A stretch of 64,000 bases of DNA from an uncultured Pseudomonadales bacterium. Lineage in GTDB: Bacteria > Pseudomonadota > Gammaproteobacteria > Pseudomonadales > Pseudohongiellaceae. The translations under genes were made by a program, and so were the position numbers. Numbering within the stretch: the first letter of the stretch is position 1; each line of letters begins with the position of its first letter. Positions 33,643 through 43,202 of this stretch are shown piece after piece. The notes below the pieces were generated by a model that worked only from the letters and a program-made list of their open reading frames with translations, was not told the origin of the DNA and searched no databases. The DNA is taken from contig CAMYOK010000002.1 of assembly GCA_947259995.1 (NCBI GenBank), positions 536,881 through 600,880 on the forward strand, in the 5' to 3' direction.

Positions 33643-36044
33643 GAGCCGAAACGGTAACGCAGCTTCACGACCACCGTGTCTACGATCGGCTCTTCCCACG
33701 CTTCTACTAACAAGTTTCCATAGTCATCAAACTGCGAACCGGGCAGGTTCGAACCACGTGTGTAGACGACAAAAAGGTCTGATAATGGAGCGATCTCCCA
33801 GCGATAGCGCGCTTGGAAAGTCATACGGCTAATGACGAAGTCATCGGCAGTCACTGTGGGCTTGTCGATCACCTTCAGTGTGTCCAGATCATTCGGGTTG
33901 ACTGCTAGGAAGCGATCTTCGAATGCTTTCAGGCCGGTCCACTGCATGCTGAAACGCAGTTGCTGCTTTGCCGACAAGAAATAATCCATAGTCAATTTCG
34001 GCGCCCATTGCGTCGCTTCAAAACTCGTGTAGTTGCCTGGGCTCTGGTACACCAACAGCGCCTCACGATCTGTGTAGCTGACATCGAATAGCAGTGAGAA
34101 ATTATCAACGGGACGGTAGGTAATCCCTGTAGATACTGTTAGGGATTTAGAACCAAGGTCTTCTTGCCCTGCGTTAATGCCGAACTCAGGGGAGAGCTTT
34201 TTACTTGGGTCATCGTTCCAACTTAGATTAATCGCCCAACGCTCAGGAATTCTAAAATCCCCTGTGCCACGGCCCAGTCGGTCATCAATGCGAGGCGGGT
34301 AATAACGCAAGCTAGTGCTGAAGGCACTGTTATTCAGATAGGTGTATTTGCGAGTCAAAAACAGCGCCAAACGCGTCGCTTGTCCGGACGTATTCCACTG
34401 GTTTGTAACACTGACGCTGTCGCTTAAGGCGCGTAAGCCTTCCACATTCGAACGATCGAGACTAAAACTGTAGTCGGCTTGTACGAAATCGTTACGGCTC
34501 ACAAAGCCCAAATCGTTCAACTCCAAGGTATCATCTAAATAACCGAGCGAGACTTTATGTGCACGACCACGCTCTGGCTGGTAACTAATATCGGCAAAAG
34601 CACCCGCACCAGTGATGCTATTCACATTACTGTGCAGCAGTTGGGCGTCTACCGCCCATTGCGTATCGGCAGAGAAGTAATGCATATCAATGCCATTAAC
34701 GACCGCATCGATACTGGAATGCGAAACATCGGTTCCCATCCAACCAATAGAGCGACGTCCGCCGTTTGCGCTATCTTCGTAAACTAGCCGGCCTACTGTA
34801 AAGTCACGCCCCTCACTGTCTAGCCGGACACGCTCACCAAGCGCGTTTGTGCCACGAACCTGCATATCCTCTTCCGAGGCAAACAATGTTCCATACCGCC
34901 AGTTTCCGCTCTGCCCTGTGAGCTTCACCGCACCAAGCAGATCACTTGGTTGGCTGCGATCAGTAGGGACAACGTCCACGCCCGCCGGAATGTCGAAACG
35001 CGGCGCGCTACCAATACGGCGTGTATTCAGCATCGTAGTCGGCCCATTAGGCCCACTGCTGCTGCGTGCACGAGGGGAGGTGATGAATACGTCCTGCCCT
35101 TCTAGGAAGAACGAGCGTTTCTCGGAAAAGAAAACCTCGAATGCGGTCAAGTTGACCACGACATCATCTGACTCCACATTGCCAAAATCGGGATTCAAGC
35201 TCGCCGAGACCTGAGTGTTAGATGAGGGACGCCAGAACACTTCGGCACCCGCACGCATTTCCGAATCATTACGGATACTGTCGTGAGTAGCCGAGACATA
35301 AGGGTAGTAAGTGATCTGACGACGTGGCTCAATATCTTTGAGCTCATAGAGATCGAAAGAGGACAGGAACTGCGAACCCGTTCCAGGTAATGCCGGTGAG
35401 GACCATGTCTCGCCCGTGGCGCCGATCTGTCGCTCTGTGTAAAGTCCTATACGACGAGTATCCCCTGTGGCTTGTGGTAGCGCCATCATCGACCAAGGAA
35501 TAAACATCTCAGCAATCCAACCGCCATCAACCACTGAGGCCTTGCCGTCCCAAGCCCCGTCCCACTGAGTGTTGTACTGACGCTCAGGCAGAATCGTAAT
35601 GTCGTTCATGGAGCCCCCGACATTGACGCGCATGCCATAGCCATAGAGGCCTTCGCCGGAGGGGTCGATCATAAGAACAAAGCCATCACGGACAATCTGA
35701 CGATCTCGCGAGGTCATGCGCGCAACGATTGAACCTTCGGGTTGATAGTTCATCACACCTAAGTAGATGCCACGCTCTGTATAGAAAATGCGGGTATGCG
35801 TTTCATAACTCGCAGGCACTAAGGTGTCTGGTGTAATCACTCGCATACCGTCAAAGTAAGGCACCTGCTGCCAGATAGCTTCATCGAGTTTGCCATCGAG
35901 AGTAAAGTCGATGCTGTCTTCATCTGCCTGCGTTAATTGTAATACAGACTCCTGAGCCCATAGTGCTGCACTGCCTGTATTGACGGCAAATACTAGAATA
36001 AGGGACAGCAAGCCGCGCTGCAGGCTTAGATTAAAGATGCTCAT
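33639..36044 (-). CDS. DUF5916 outer-membrane protein, copy 1
   Basis: An 801-residue exported protein. After a signal peptide (about 1-30) comes a CBM9-like N-terminal domain (LDGKLDEAIWQQVPYFDGMRV, then YTERGIYLGV), and then the DUF5916 barrel-like part beginning at about 250 (RRQITYYPYVSATHD, NPDFGNVESDDVVVNLTAFEVFFSEKRSFFLEGQDVF). The last residues are LRYRFGS. The ligand and role are unknown; relatives occur in polymer-degrading marine bacteria. It lies 119 bases downstream of an almost full-length paralogue. An 11-bp inverted repeat spans its leader. Confidence 0.88.
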   Translation of the reverse strand: MSIFNLSLQRGLLSLILVFAVNTGSAALWAQESVLQLTQADEDSIDFTLDGKLDEAIWQQVPYFDGMRVITPDTLVPASYETHTRIFYTERGIYLGVMNYQPEGSIVARMTSRDRQIVRDGFVLMIDPSGEGLYGYGMRVNVGGSMNDITILPERQYNTQWDGAWDGKASVVDGGWIAEMFIPWSMMALPQATGDTRRIGLYTERQIGATGETWSSPALPGTGSQFLSSFDLYELKDIEPRRQITYYPYVSATHDSIRNDSEMRAGAEVFWRPSSNTQVSASLNPDFGNVESDDVVVNLTAFEVFFSEKRSFFLEGQDVFITSPRARSSSGPNGPTTMLNTRRIGSAPRFDIPAGVDVVPTDRSQPSDLLGAVKLTGQSGNWRYGTLFASEEDMQVRGTNALGERVRLDSEGRDFTVGRLVYEDSANGGRRSIGWMGTDVSHSSIDAVVNGIDMHYFSADTQWAVDAQLLHSNVNSITGAGAFADISYQPERGRAHKVSLGYLDDTLELNDLGFVSRNDFVQADYSFSLDRSNVEGLRALSDSVSVTNQWNTSGQATRLALFLTRKYTYLNNSAFSTSLRYYPPRIDDRLGRGTGDFRIPERWAINLSWNDDPSKKLSPEFGINAGQEDLGSKSLTVSTGITYRPVDNFSLLFDVSYTDREALLVYQSPGNYTSFEATQWAPKLTMDYFLSAKQQLRFSMQWTGLKAFEDRFLAVNPNDLDTLKVIDKPTVTADDFVISRMTFQARYRWEIAPLSDLFVVYTRGSNLPGSQFDDYGNLLVEAWEEPIVDTVVVKLRYRFGS

Positions 36045-36050
36045 TAGGGG

Positions 36051-36111
36051 AAATCTCTCAACTGGATAGTGCCAAAATAAAAGGGCTGCAATATACGCTA
36101 TTGAGAGATTT
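36051..36111 (-). promoter_or_regulatory. Leader stem that could hide the ribosome binding site
   Basis: On the plus strand AAATCTCTCAA (36051-36061) and TTGAGAGATTT (36101-36111) are perfect 11-base complements with a 39-base loop. In the minus-strand mRNA the 3' arm contains the GAGAG that would serve as ribosome binding site for the DUF5916 gene starting at 36044, ten bases before the AUG. No T run follows in that direction. It could control translation or mark a protein operator. Confidence 0.5.
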
Positions 36112-36163
36112 TTATCCTACATCGAGACAATTCGTTGCATTTTGACCGCTAGATCAAACCATC

Positions 36164-38572
36164 CTATGAACCGAAGCGATAGCGCAATTTGACCACTAAC
36201 ACATCAACAATTGGCTCCTCCCACGCCTCAACAAGTAAGCCTGAGTAATCATCGAACATACTGCCGGGCAAGTTGGCACCGCGGGTATAAACCACAAACA
36301 GGTCTGACAAAGGGGCGATCTCCCATCGATAGCGCGCCTGAAAAGTCATCCTAGAAATGGCAAAGTCATCGGAGGTCGCATTCGGTTTACTCACTTTCGA
36401 CAAATAGTCTAAGTCGTTTGCATTGACCTGATAAAAACGATCTTCATAGGCTTTCAGGCCCGTCCACTGCATACTGAAACGCAGCTGCTGTTTGGCTGAA
36501 ACAAAATAATCCATCGTTACATTGGGCGACCACTGTGTCGCTTCAAAACTGGTGTAGCGACCATTACCTTTGTGCACTAACAACGCTTCGCGATCGGTGT
36601 AACTCACATCCATGCTCAAGGAAAAAGTATCAATTGGGCGATAGCTGACGCCAGCTGATGCGGTCAGAAGCTTAGACCCAAGATCCTCCTGATTTGCGTT
36701 CAACCCTAGCCCAACAGAGAACACCTGCGCGGGGTCATTGTTCCAATCGAAAGAAATCCCCCAACGCTCAGGAATCCGATAATCACCGGTTCCTCGGCCC
36801 AAACGATCGTCGATACGGGGCGGATAATAGCGTAGCGCTGCGCGTAAACCACTATTGTCCAAAAACACATAGCGACGATTGAGAAATATCGCTAAGCGAG
36901 TCGGCTGACCGTCCGTATTCCATTGATTAGTCACATTGATGCTATTACTTAGCGCCCTTAATCCTTCGACATCAGAGCGGTCTAGGCTAAAGCTGTAATC
37001 AGCCGCGACAAAATCATTGCGACTTAGAAACCCCAGATCATTAATATCCAAAGTATCGTCTAAATAAGACAAGCCTAAACTGTGCTGGCGCCCCTGCCCT
37101 GGCTGATAATTCACATCCGCAAACACACCCGCACCTGTGACATCATTCACGTCGCTGTGCAGAAACTGCCCATCTACCACCCAACGCGTATCGGCTGAGA
37201 AATAATGCATATCGATCCCGTTAACGACAGCATCGATATTGTCGTGGGACACATTGCTCCCCATCCACCCAATAGAGCGCCGCCCACCATTAGAAGTATC
37301 TTCATAAAGCAGCCTTGCCACACTGAAGTCACGTCCTTCGGCCTGCAGATGCACTCGCTGGCCAGCCGCATCAGTTGCCCGAATTTGCGAATCATCTTCA
37401 GCGGCGAATAGCGTGCCATAGCGCCAACTACCGCTTTGCCCTGTAAGTTTTACTGCCCCCAATAAATCACTGGGTTGGCTCAAGTCGGTTGGCACAACAC
37501 TGACATCGTCTGGCACAGAATATAGCGCCGCGCTGCCTATACGACGCGTATTCAACATCGTCATAGGACCCGTTGGCCCGTTGCTTCCGCGCGCACGAGG
37601 AGAGGTAATAAAGACATCTTGCCCTTCTAAGAAGAACGAGCGTTTCTCGGCAAAAAATATCTCGAAGGCAGTGAGGTTAACCACCACATCATCGGATTCC
37701 ACGTTGCCAAAATCAGGATTCAAACTAGCCGATACTTGTGTGTTCGATGAAGGCCGCCAAAAAATTTCAGCACCTGCCCGCAATTTATTCTCGTTACGAA
37801 TACTATCGCTAGTTGCCGACACATAGGGGTAATAAGTGATTTGGCGCCTTGGTTCGATATCTTGCAGTTCAAACTTATGAAATGCGGATAAAAACTGCGG
37901 CACAGTGTTTGGCAGCGGGGGGAATGACCACGTCTCACTCGTCGCTCCCACTTGCCTTTCGGTATAGATCCCCATGCGCCTAGTGTCTCCTGGCACCTGC
38001 GGCAAGGCGATCATCGACCATGGGATAAACATCTCGGCGACCCAACCCTCCTCCACCACACTGGTCACCGCATTCCATGAGCCATCCCACTGCAAATTTA
38101 ACTGGCGCTCGGGTAGGATAGTGGCATCAGTCATCGAACCACCCAGGTTGATACGCATCATGTACCCATAGAGGCCATCACCGGACGGGTCGATCATAAA
38201 CACGAAACCATCACGCTCTAAGCGTGTGTCCCGGGAGGTCATTCGAGCCACAATAGTATCGGCGGGTTGGTAATTCATGACCCCGACGTAAATACCACGC
38301 TCAGTGTAGAAAATCTTGGTATGGGTGTCATAGGCGGTTTCAGCTAAAGTATCGGGAATCACCACCCGCATTCCATCGATAAAGGGAACACTCTGCCAGA
38401 TTGGTTCATCTAGCTTGCCATCGAGGGTCATATTCACACGCGCTTCATCGAGCTGGGTTAGCTGTGGCAAGGCGCTCTGCGCTAGCAAAGTAGTGTTTAA
38501 AGCTAGTGCAGCAAGGAGAGCGAAGAGCATTTGAGATAGGCAATGCAGCGGCCGATAGCGATTATTATTCAT
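36164..38572 (-). CDS. DUF5916 outer-membrane protein, copy 2
   Basis: An 802-residue paralogue of the protein encoded just downstream, with the same order: signal peptide (about 1-31, ending TLLAQ), CBM9-like domain (LDGKLDEPIWQSVPFIDGMRV) and DUF5916 barrel. The two align end to end by eye with high identity, especially in the barrel, and differ most in the loop around residues 335-400 and in the signal peptide. A tandem duplication is the simple explanation. GAGA lies seven to ten bases before the ATG. Function unknown. Confidence 0.88.
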   Translation of the reverse strand: MNNNRYRPLHCLSQMLFALLAALALNTTLLAQSALPQLTQLDEARVNMTLDGKLDEPIWQSVPFIDGMRVVIPDTLAETAYDTHTKIFYTERGIYVGVMNYQPADTIVARMTSRDTRLERDGFVFMIDPSGDGLYGYMMRINLGGSMTDATILPERQLNLQWDGSWNAVTSVVEEGWVAEMFIPWSMIALPQVPGDTRRMGIYTERQVGATSETWSFPPLPNTVPQFLSAFHKFELQDIEPRRQITYYPYVSATSDSIRNENKLRAGAEIFWRPSSNTQVSASLNPDFGNVESDDVVVNLTAFEIFFAEKRSFFLEGQDVFITSPRARGSNGPTGPMTMLNTRRIGSAALYSVPDDVSVVPTDLSQPSDLLGAVKLTGQSGSWRYGTLFAAEDDSQIRATDAAGQRVHLQAEGRDFSVARLLYEDTSNGGRRSIGWMGSNVSHDNIDAVVNGIDMHYFSADTRWVVDGQFLHSDVNDVTGAGVFADVNYQPGQGRQHSLGLSYLDDTLDINDLGFLSRNDFVAADYSFSLDRSDVEGLRALSNSINVTNQWNTDGQPTRLAIFLNRRYVFLDNSGLRAALRYYPPRIDDRLGRGTGDYRIPERWGISFDWNNDPAQVFSVGLGLNANQEDLGSKLLTASAGVSYRPIDTFSLSMDVSYTDREALLVHKGNGRYTSFEATQWSPNVTMDYFVSAKQQLRFSMQWTGLKAYEDRFYQVNANDLDYLSKVSKPNATSDDFAISRMTFQARYRWEIAPLSDLFVVYTRGANLPGSMFDDYSGLLVEAWEEPIVDVLVVKLRYRFGS

Positions 38573-38824
38573 TAGTATTTTCTCATTATTATGACGAGTT
38601 CAATCATTCACAGACACTGTGGCTGCTAGCGAATGAGACTAGTACCTGCAATATAACCCATTCAACGCTAGCATTGTGCGTAAAATTCAATCACTTAAAT
38701 ATCGACAACTATAGGCAAACTATTTTTACGGCCATGGACTTATTGCAGTAATCTTTTCTGCCTCTAAAACCGTATAAAGATACAAAATTCACACCTTCAT
38801 GATTACAGGGACCGAGTTATCAAA
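38573..38824. promoter_or_regulatory. Shared upstream region of DUF5916 and photolyase genes
   Basis: This 252-base region is A/T-rich and must hold the divergent promoters. It contains a dyad CACAG-ACA-CTGTG at 38609-38621 (5-base half-sites) that could bind a regulator. The half-sites are not in the order of an SOS box. I see no clear sigma-70 promoter and no small gene. Confidence 0.4.
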
Positions 38825-40264
38825 ATGCAGCGTTCAATAATGTGGTTTCGTCAAGACTTGCGCCTAAGCGACAACCCCGCCCTAACGGCAGCCCTAGCCG
38901 CCCAGGACATCCTTGCGGTGTATATTGTCGACGACATCAATAGTCAGAACTGGAAAATGGGCGCCGCTAGCCGCTGGTGGCTGCATCACTCCTTACAGTC
39001 ATTGAATAACAGCCTAGACGGCAACCTACTGGTACTCGCGGGCGACCCACTGCAATTATTGCCGGAACTCGCAAAATCCGTGAAGGCGACGCAAGTCCAT
39101 TGGAATCGTTGCTATGAACCATGGCGTGTAGCCAGAGACAAAACACTGAAAGAACGCCTCAATGAGATCTCGATAGAAGCGACGAGCCATAAGGCCGCGC
39201 TGCTTTGGGAGCCGTGGGAAGTTAAAAAGAAAGATGGCACACCATACCGTGTCTTTACCCCTTTTTATCGGCGTGGCTGCTTACAAGGCGCTACTCCAAG
39301 TGTGCCCATTGCGGCGCCTAAACAGATACCTCTACACACAAAGGTCAACGCCGAGGCATTTGCGAACTGTGTAGGCCAACAAGGCATCGATGCGCTTGCA
39401 CTACTGCCAAGCATCCCTTGGGACAAAACCATGCGTAGCACATGGCAGATAGGAGAACAGGCGGCGCAGAAACGTTTGGCGACTTTTTTACAGCAAGGGC
39501 TAGACGGTTATAAACAGGGGCGCAACTTTCCGCAGCGCCAGAATGTATCCCGCCTTTCCCCACACTTTCATTTTGGTGAGATATCGCCACAACAAGCATG
39601 GAACGAAGCTCAGCGTGCGGGCTTAGAGGGACAGTTTGATGATGATCTGGATTGCTTTCAATCCGAGCTTGTGTGGCGGGAGTTTTCTAACTCTTTGCTT
39701 TTCTACAATCCCGAGCTACCTGTAGAGAATCTGCAGAAAAAATTCGACCACTTTCCTTGGGCTAGCAATAAAGCTCATCTACAAGCTTGGCAGCGGGGCA
39801 TGACAGGGTATCCACTCGTTGACGCTGGCATGCGCGAGCTCTGGGCCACTGGTTACATGCATAATAGAGTGCGTATGGTCGTAGGATCATTTCTGGTAAA
39901 AAATCTTCTGACTCACTGGCACCATGGGCAGGCGTGGTTCTGGGATTGCCTAGTGGATGCTGATCTTGCCGCCAACAGCGCTAGCTGGCAATGGATTGCG
40001 GGTTGTGGGGCCGATGCCTCGCCTTATTTTCGCGTGTTCAACCCAGTCACCCAAAGCGAACGCTTCGATGCAGACGCAAGCTATATTCGCAAATACGTGC
40101 CTGAGCTCGCCGCACTGCCGAATAAATATATTCATAATCCAAGTGCCGCGCCACAGCAGGTACTGGACGAGGCCGGAGTGACTCTAGGAGAAGATTATCC
40201 GAAGGCGATTGTGGAGCTAAAGCGTTCGCGCGAGCGCGCACTAGAGGCGTTTAAATCCCTCTAG
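38825..40264 (+). CDS. phrB: Deoxyribodipyrimidine photolyase
   Basis: Light-driven FAD enzyme that splits cyclobutane pyrimidine dimers. The 479 residues have the N-terminal antenna domain (MWFRQDLRLSDNPAL) and the C-terminal FAD domain with LSPHFHFGEISP, WREF, TGYPLVDAGMRELWATGYMHNRVRM, LVKNLL and the DADLAANSASWQWIAGCGADASPYFRVFNP segment typical of class I CPD photolyases. The GADASPYFR stretch argues for photolyase rather than a DASH cryptochrome. It is convergent with trpE. Confidence 0.95.
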   Translation: MQRSIMWFRQDLRLSDNPALTAALAAQDILAVYIVDDINSQNWKMGAASRWWLHHSLQSLNNSLDGNLLVLAGDPLQLLPELAKSVKATQVHWNRCYEPWRVARDKTLKERLNEISIEATSHKAALLWEPWEVKKKDGTPYRVFTPFYRRGCLQGATPSVPIAAPKQIPLHTKVNAEAFANCVGQQGIDALALLPSIPWDKTMRSTWQIGEQAAQKRLATFLQQGLDGYKQGRNFPQRQNVSRLSPHFHFGEISPQQAWNEAQRAGLEGQFDDDLDCFQSELVWREFSNSLLFYNPELPVENLQKKFDHFPWASNKAHLQAWQRGMTGYPLVDAGMRELWATGYMHNRVRMVVGSFLVKNLLTHWHHGQAWFWDCLVDADLAANSASWQWIAGCGADASPYFRVFNPVTQSERFDADASYIRKYVPELAALPNKYIHNPSAAPQQVLDEAGVTLGEDYPKAIVELKRSRERALEAFKSL

Positions 40265-40270
40265 CGTGCT

Positions 40271-41749
40271 TTATAAGTCTTGCAAGCCTTGCTCGGCCAA
40301 GGCCACCGCACGGAAGATTGCCCTTGCCTTGTTGATGGTTTCTTCCCATTCCAATTGCGGCACAGAGTCTGCCACCACTCCAGCACCAGCCTCTACATAG
40401 AGCCTATCGTTCTTGATGACTGCCGTGCGTATGGCGATCGCCATGTCGAGGTTACCGTTCCAACCGAAGTACCCCATTGCACCACCATAGATGCCGCGCT
40501 TGACCGGCTCTAGCTCATCGATGATTTCCATCGCGCGTACCTTTGGAGCTCCGCTCAAGGTTCCCACTGGCAAAGTGGCCTTGAGTACATCTAAGGCATT
40601 TTTATCGTCACTCATTGTGCTTTCCACAATCGAGGCAATATGCATGACATGAGAGTAACGCTCGACAAACATTTTTCGCGGCACCGTTACACTGCCTGTC
40701 TTCGACACGCGTCCAGAATCATTGCGACTAAGATCAATCAACATCAGGTGTTCGGCGATCTCTTTCGCATCCGCAAGCAGCTCCTGCTCAAGCGCCAAAT
40801 CTTCCTCTTCCGTCTTGCCGCGTTTGCGTGTGCCCGCGAGAGGACGCACGGTAATCTTACCCTCTTCGACGCGGGCAAGAATTTCCGGCGACGCACTCAC
40901 CACGTGGTGATCGCCCATATTGAAGAACACCATATAAGGGGAAGGGTTCAAATATCGCAGCGCACGATACACATTCATCGGATCGCCACTAAAGGGCACC
41001 GACATCCGTTGTGCAATCACCACCTGCATCACATCACCGGCAAGAATATAGTCTTTAATGCGCTCCACGCCGCGTTCGAAATCGGGTTGCTTGAAGCGTG
41101 ATTCAAAATCGGCCTCGCTAACTTGTCGCCCAAGCACTTGCTCAGGAACTGGCACCGGGGCACAAAGCGCAGCCTCTAAAACATCAAGGCGTTGTTGTGC
41201 ATCGGTATACGCATCGACTTGCTGGGGGTCGGCATTGATGATCAACGACAAGGTGCCGCGTAAATTATCGAAGACGACGACCTCTTCTGACACCATCAGC
41301 AGAATATCGGGGGTTCCGATATCGTCCTCACCAAGGGCAGCCCCTAGACTAGGTTCTACATAACGCACGGTGTCGTAACCGAAATAGCCAACGAGCCCGC
41401 CACAGAAATTTTGACTGCCTTGCAAGGGCGCCACTTTGTAGCGCTCCTTAAATTCTTCGATAAACACAAAGGGATCATCGCACTCTAATTGCTCGACGAT
41501 ATTGCCATCGGTCTCCACCGTGATCTTTTTCCCGACCACACGCAGAACGGTGCGACAAGGCAGCCCTATAATCGAATAACGCCCCCATTTTTCACCGCCT
41601 TGCACCGACTCAAAAAAGTAAGTGTGTAAACCACGGCCTAGTTTTAAATAGGTAGAAAGCGGCGTCTCCAAATCGGCTAGCACTTGGCGGACTTGTGGTA
41701 TGCGGTTATAGCCTTGTGCGGCGAGCGCGGCAAACTCTTGAGCTGTCAT
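40271..41749 (-). CDS. trpE: Anthranilate synthase component I
   Basis: Converts chorismate to anthranilate with ammonia from TrpG, first step of tryptophan synthesis. The 492-residue length and the chorismate-binding core ([31 protein letters not shown] in slightly altered form [31 protein letters not shown]) fit. The N-terminal LLESxxxG-like feedback region reads [15 protein letters not shown]. It follows rpe by 15 bases, with no gph gene between them, and lies about 36 kb from trpGDC. No leader peptide is visible. Confidence 0.97.
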   Translation of the reverse strand: MTAQEFAALAAQGYNRIPQVRQVLADLETPLSTYLKLGRGLHTYFFESVQGGEKWGRYSIIGLPCRTVLRVVGKKITVETDGNIVEQLECDDPFVFIEEFKERYKVAPLQGSQNFCGGLVGYFGYDTVRYVEPSLGAALGEDDIGTPDILLMVSEEVVVFDNLRGTLSLIINADPQQVDAYTDAQQRLDVLEAALCAPVPVPEQVLGRQVSEADFESRFKQPDFERGVERIKDYILAGDVMQVVIAQRMSVPFSGDPMNVYRALRYLNPSPYMVFFNMGDHHVVSASPEILARVEEGKITVRPLAGTRKRGKTEEEDLALEQELLADAKEIAEHLMLIDLSRNDSGRVSKTGSVTVPRKMFVERYSHVMHIASIVESTMSDDKNALDVLKATLPVGTLSGAPKVRAMEIIDELEPVKRGIYGGAMGYFGWNGNLDMAIAIRTAVIKNDRLYVEAGAGVVADSVPQLEWEETINKARAIFRAVALAEQGLQDL

Positions 41750-41764
41750 AGCGATGAAAAAACC

Positions 41765-42445
41765 TTAGTGATTAATCGGGGTGTGGCCAAGTTCTGTGCG
41801 CATAGCAGCAATGGTGGCTGCGTAATCGTCGCTATTGAAGATAGCCGAACCGGCAACAAACATATCGGCACCCGCTTTTGCGATTTCACCTATATTCTTA
41901 ATGCCAACACCACCGTCCACTTCGAGACGAATCTGTTGATGGCTTTCATCAATCAACTTACGTACTTGGGCCAGTTTTTTAAGTGTAGAGGGAATGAATT
42001 TCTGCCCGCCAAAACCAGGGTTAACCGACATCAGCAAAATGACATCAATTTTATCCATTAAGTATTCAAGGCAGTCCAGGCTGGTGGCAGGATTAAACAC
42101 AAGACCCGCCTGGCAACCGGCATCACGAATCAGCTGCAATGAACGGTCGACGTGGTTGCTCGCCTCGGGGTGAAAAGTAATGATGCTCGCACCCGCTTTG
42201 GCAAAATCCTCGATCATCTGATCAACAGGCGACACCATGAGATGCACATCGATAGGAGCCTTCACGCCGTAGTCACGCAAAGCCTTACACACCATAGGTC
42301 CAATTGTCAGATTAGGTACATAGTGATTATCCATTACGTCGAAATGAATCACATCGGCGCCAGCGGCCAATACAGCGTCCACTTCCTCACCAAGGCGCGC
42401 GAAGTCGGCAGAGAGGATAGAAGGGGCGATAAGATACTTAGTCAT
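41765..42445 (-). CDS. rpe: Ribulose-phosphate 3-epimerase
   Basis: Interconverts ribulose-5-phosphate and xylulose-5-phosphate in the pentose phosphate pathway. The 226-residue TIM barrel has the start [16 protein letters not shown], the metal-binding [14 protein letters not shown] and the late [11 protein letters not shown] and EVDGGVG motifs. It is upstream of trpE on the same strand and should be in its operon. Confidence 0.97.
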   Translation of the reverse strand: MTKYLIAPSILSADFARLGEEVDAVLAAGADVIHFDVMDNHYVPNLTIGPMVCKALRDYGVKAPIDVHLMVSPVDQMIEDFAKAGASIITFHPEASNHVDRSLQLIRDAGCQAGLVFNPATSLDCLEYLMDKIDVILLMSVNPGFGGQKFIPSTLKKLAQVRKLIDESHQQIRLEVDGGVGIKNIGEIAKAGADMFVAGSAIFNSDDYAATIAAMRTELGHTPINH

Positions 42446-42524
42446 AGTTCAGTCCAATTTCTCGAGTAGACGGTATTTTACAGAGATTCTCTTTTTGTGC
42501 AGCGATTACTGCAAGAATTGTTGC

Positions 42525-43202
42525 TTATGGATGGCTGAGCAGTCGCTCTAACTCCGCAAGGCGCTCCGGTGTGCCAATATCAAACCAGCGCCCTGCAAAC
42601 ACCTCCGCGCTTATTTGTGCAGCCGCGATCGCTTCGTCTAACACCGGCCGCAGCGCCAACGGCGCCTCATCGAGACCTGCAAACAAATTGGGATGCATGA
42701 CGCTGATCCCACTATAGGTCAAACCCTGATCCTGGGGCTGCGCGAGTCGCAAGCGACCATCTGCATGCAACGCGAAATCGCCTTTGTTGTGGTGCGCTGG
42801 GTTAGCCACCATGACAAGCCTCGCCTGCACACTTTGTCCATCGACAGCACGCAAATGGCGGTAATCATAGTCAGTCCAAATATCACCACTGATGACGGCG
42901 AAGGATTCATCGCCCAACAAAGGCAAGGCTTTCACAATACCCCCAGCAGTCTCTAGGCGCTCGGTTTCGCGCGAGTATTGCAGGCGCACACCGTACGCGC
43001 TGCCATCGCCTAGCGCGGCTTCGAGCTTCTCGCCAAGATAAAAATGATTGATGACAATATCGACAATGCCCGCGCGGGCAAGGTTCGCAATATGGTATTC
43101 GATCAAGGCACGGCCACCGGCCTGCAACAGCGGTTTAGGCAATGTGTCTGTCAATGGCCGCATTCGTGACCCAAGCCCTGCGGCCAGTATCATCGCTTTC
43201 AC
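42525..43202 (-). CDS. murU: N-acetylmuramate alpha-1-phosphate uridylyltransferase
   Basis: Nucleotidyltransferase of the MurU type that makes UDP-MurNAc from recycled MurNAc-1-phosphate, bypassing de novo MurA/MurB. The 225 residues open with the pyrophosphorylase signature ILAAGLGSRMRPLTDTLPKPLL, and ISGDIWTDYD supplies the metal-binding Asp. The start overlaps the amgK stop in an ATGA. The amgK-murU pair next to lptD is the order known in Pseudomonas. Other sugar-phosphate nucleotidyltransferases cannot be ruled out, but the neighbour makes MurU likely. Confidence 0.9.
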   Translation of the reverse strand: MKAMILAAGLGSRMRPLTDTLPKPLLQAGGRALIEYHIANLARAGIVDIVINHFYLGEKLEAALGDGSAYGVRLQYSRETERLETAGGIVKALPLLGDESFAVISGDIWTDYDYRHLRAVDGQSVQARLVMVANPAHHNKGDFALHADGRLRLAQPQDQGLTYSGISVMHPNLFAGLDEAPLALRPVLDEAIAAAQISAEVFAGRWFDIGTPERLAELERLLSHP

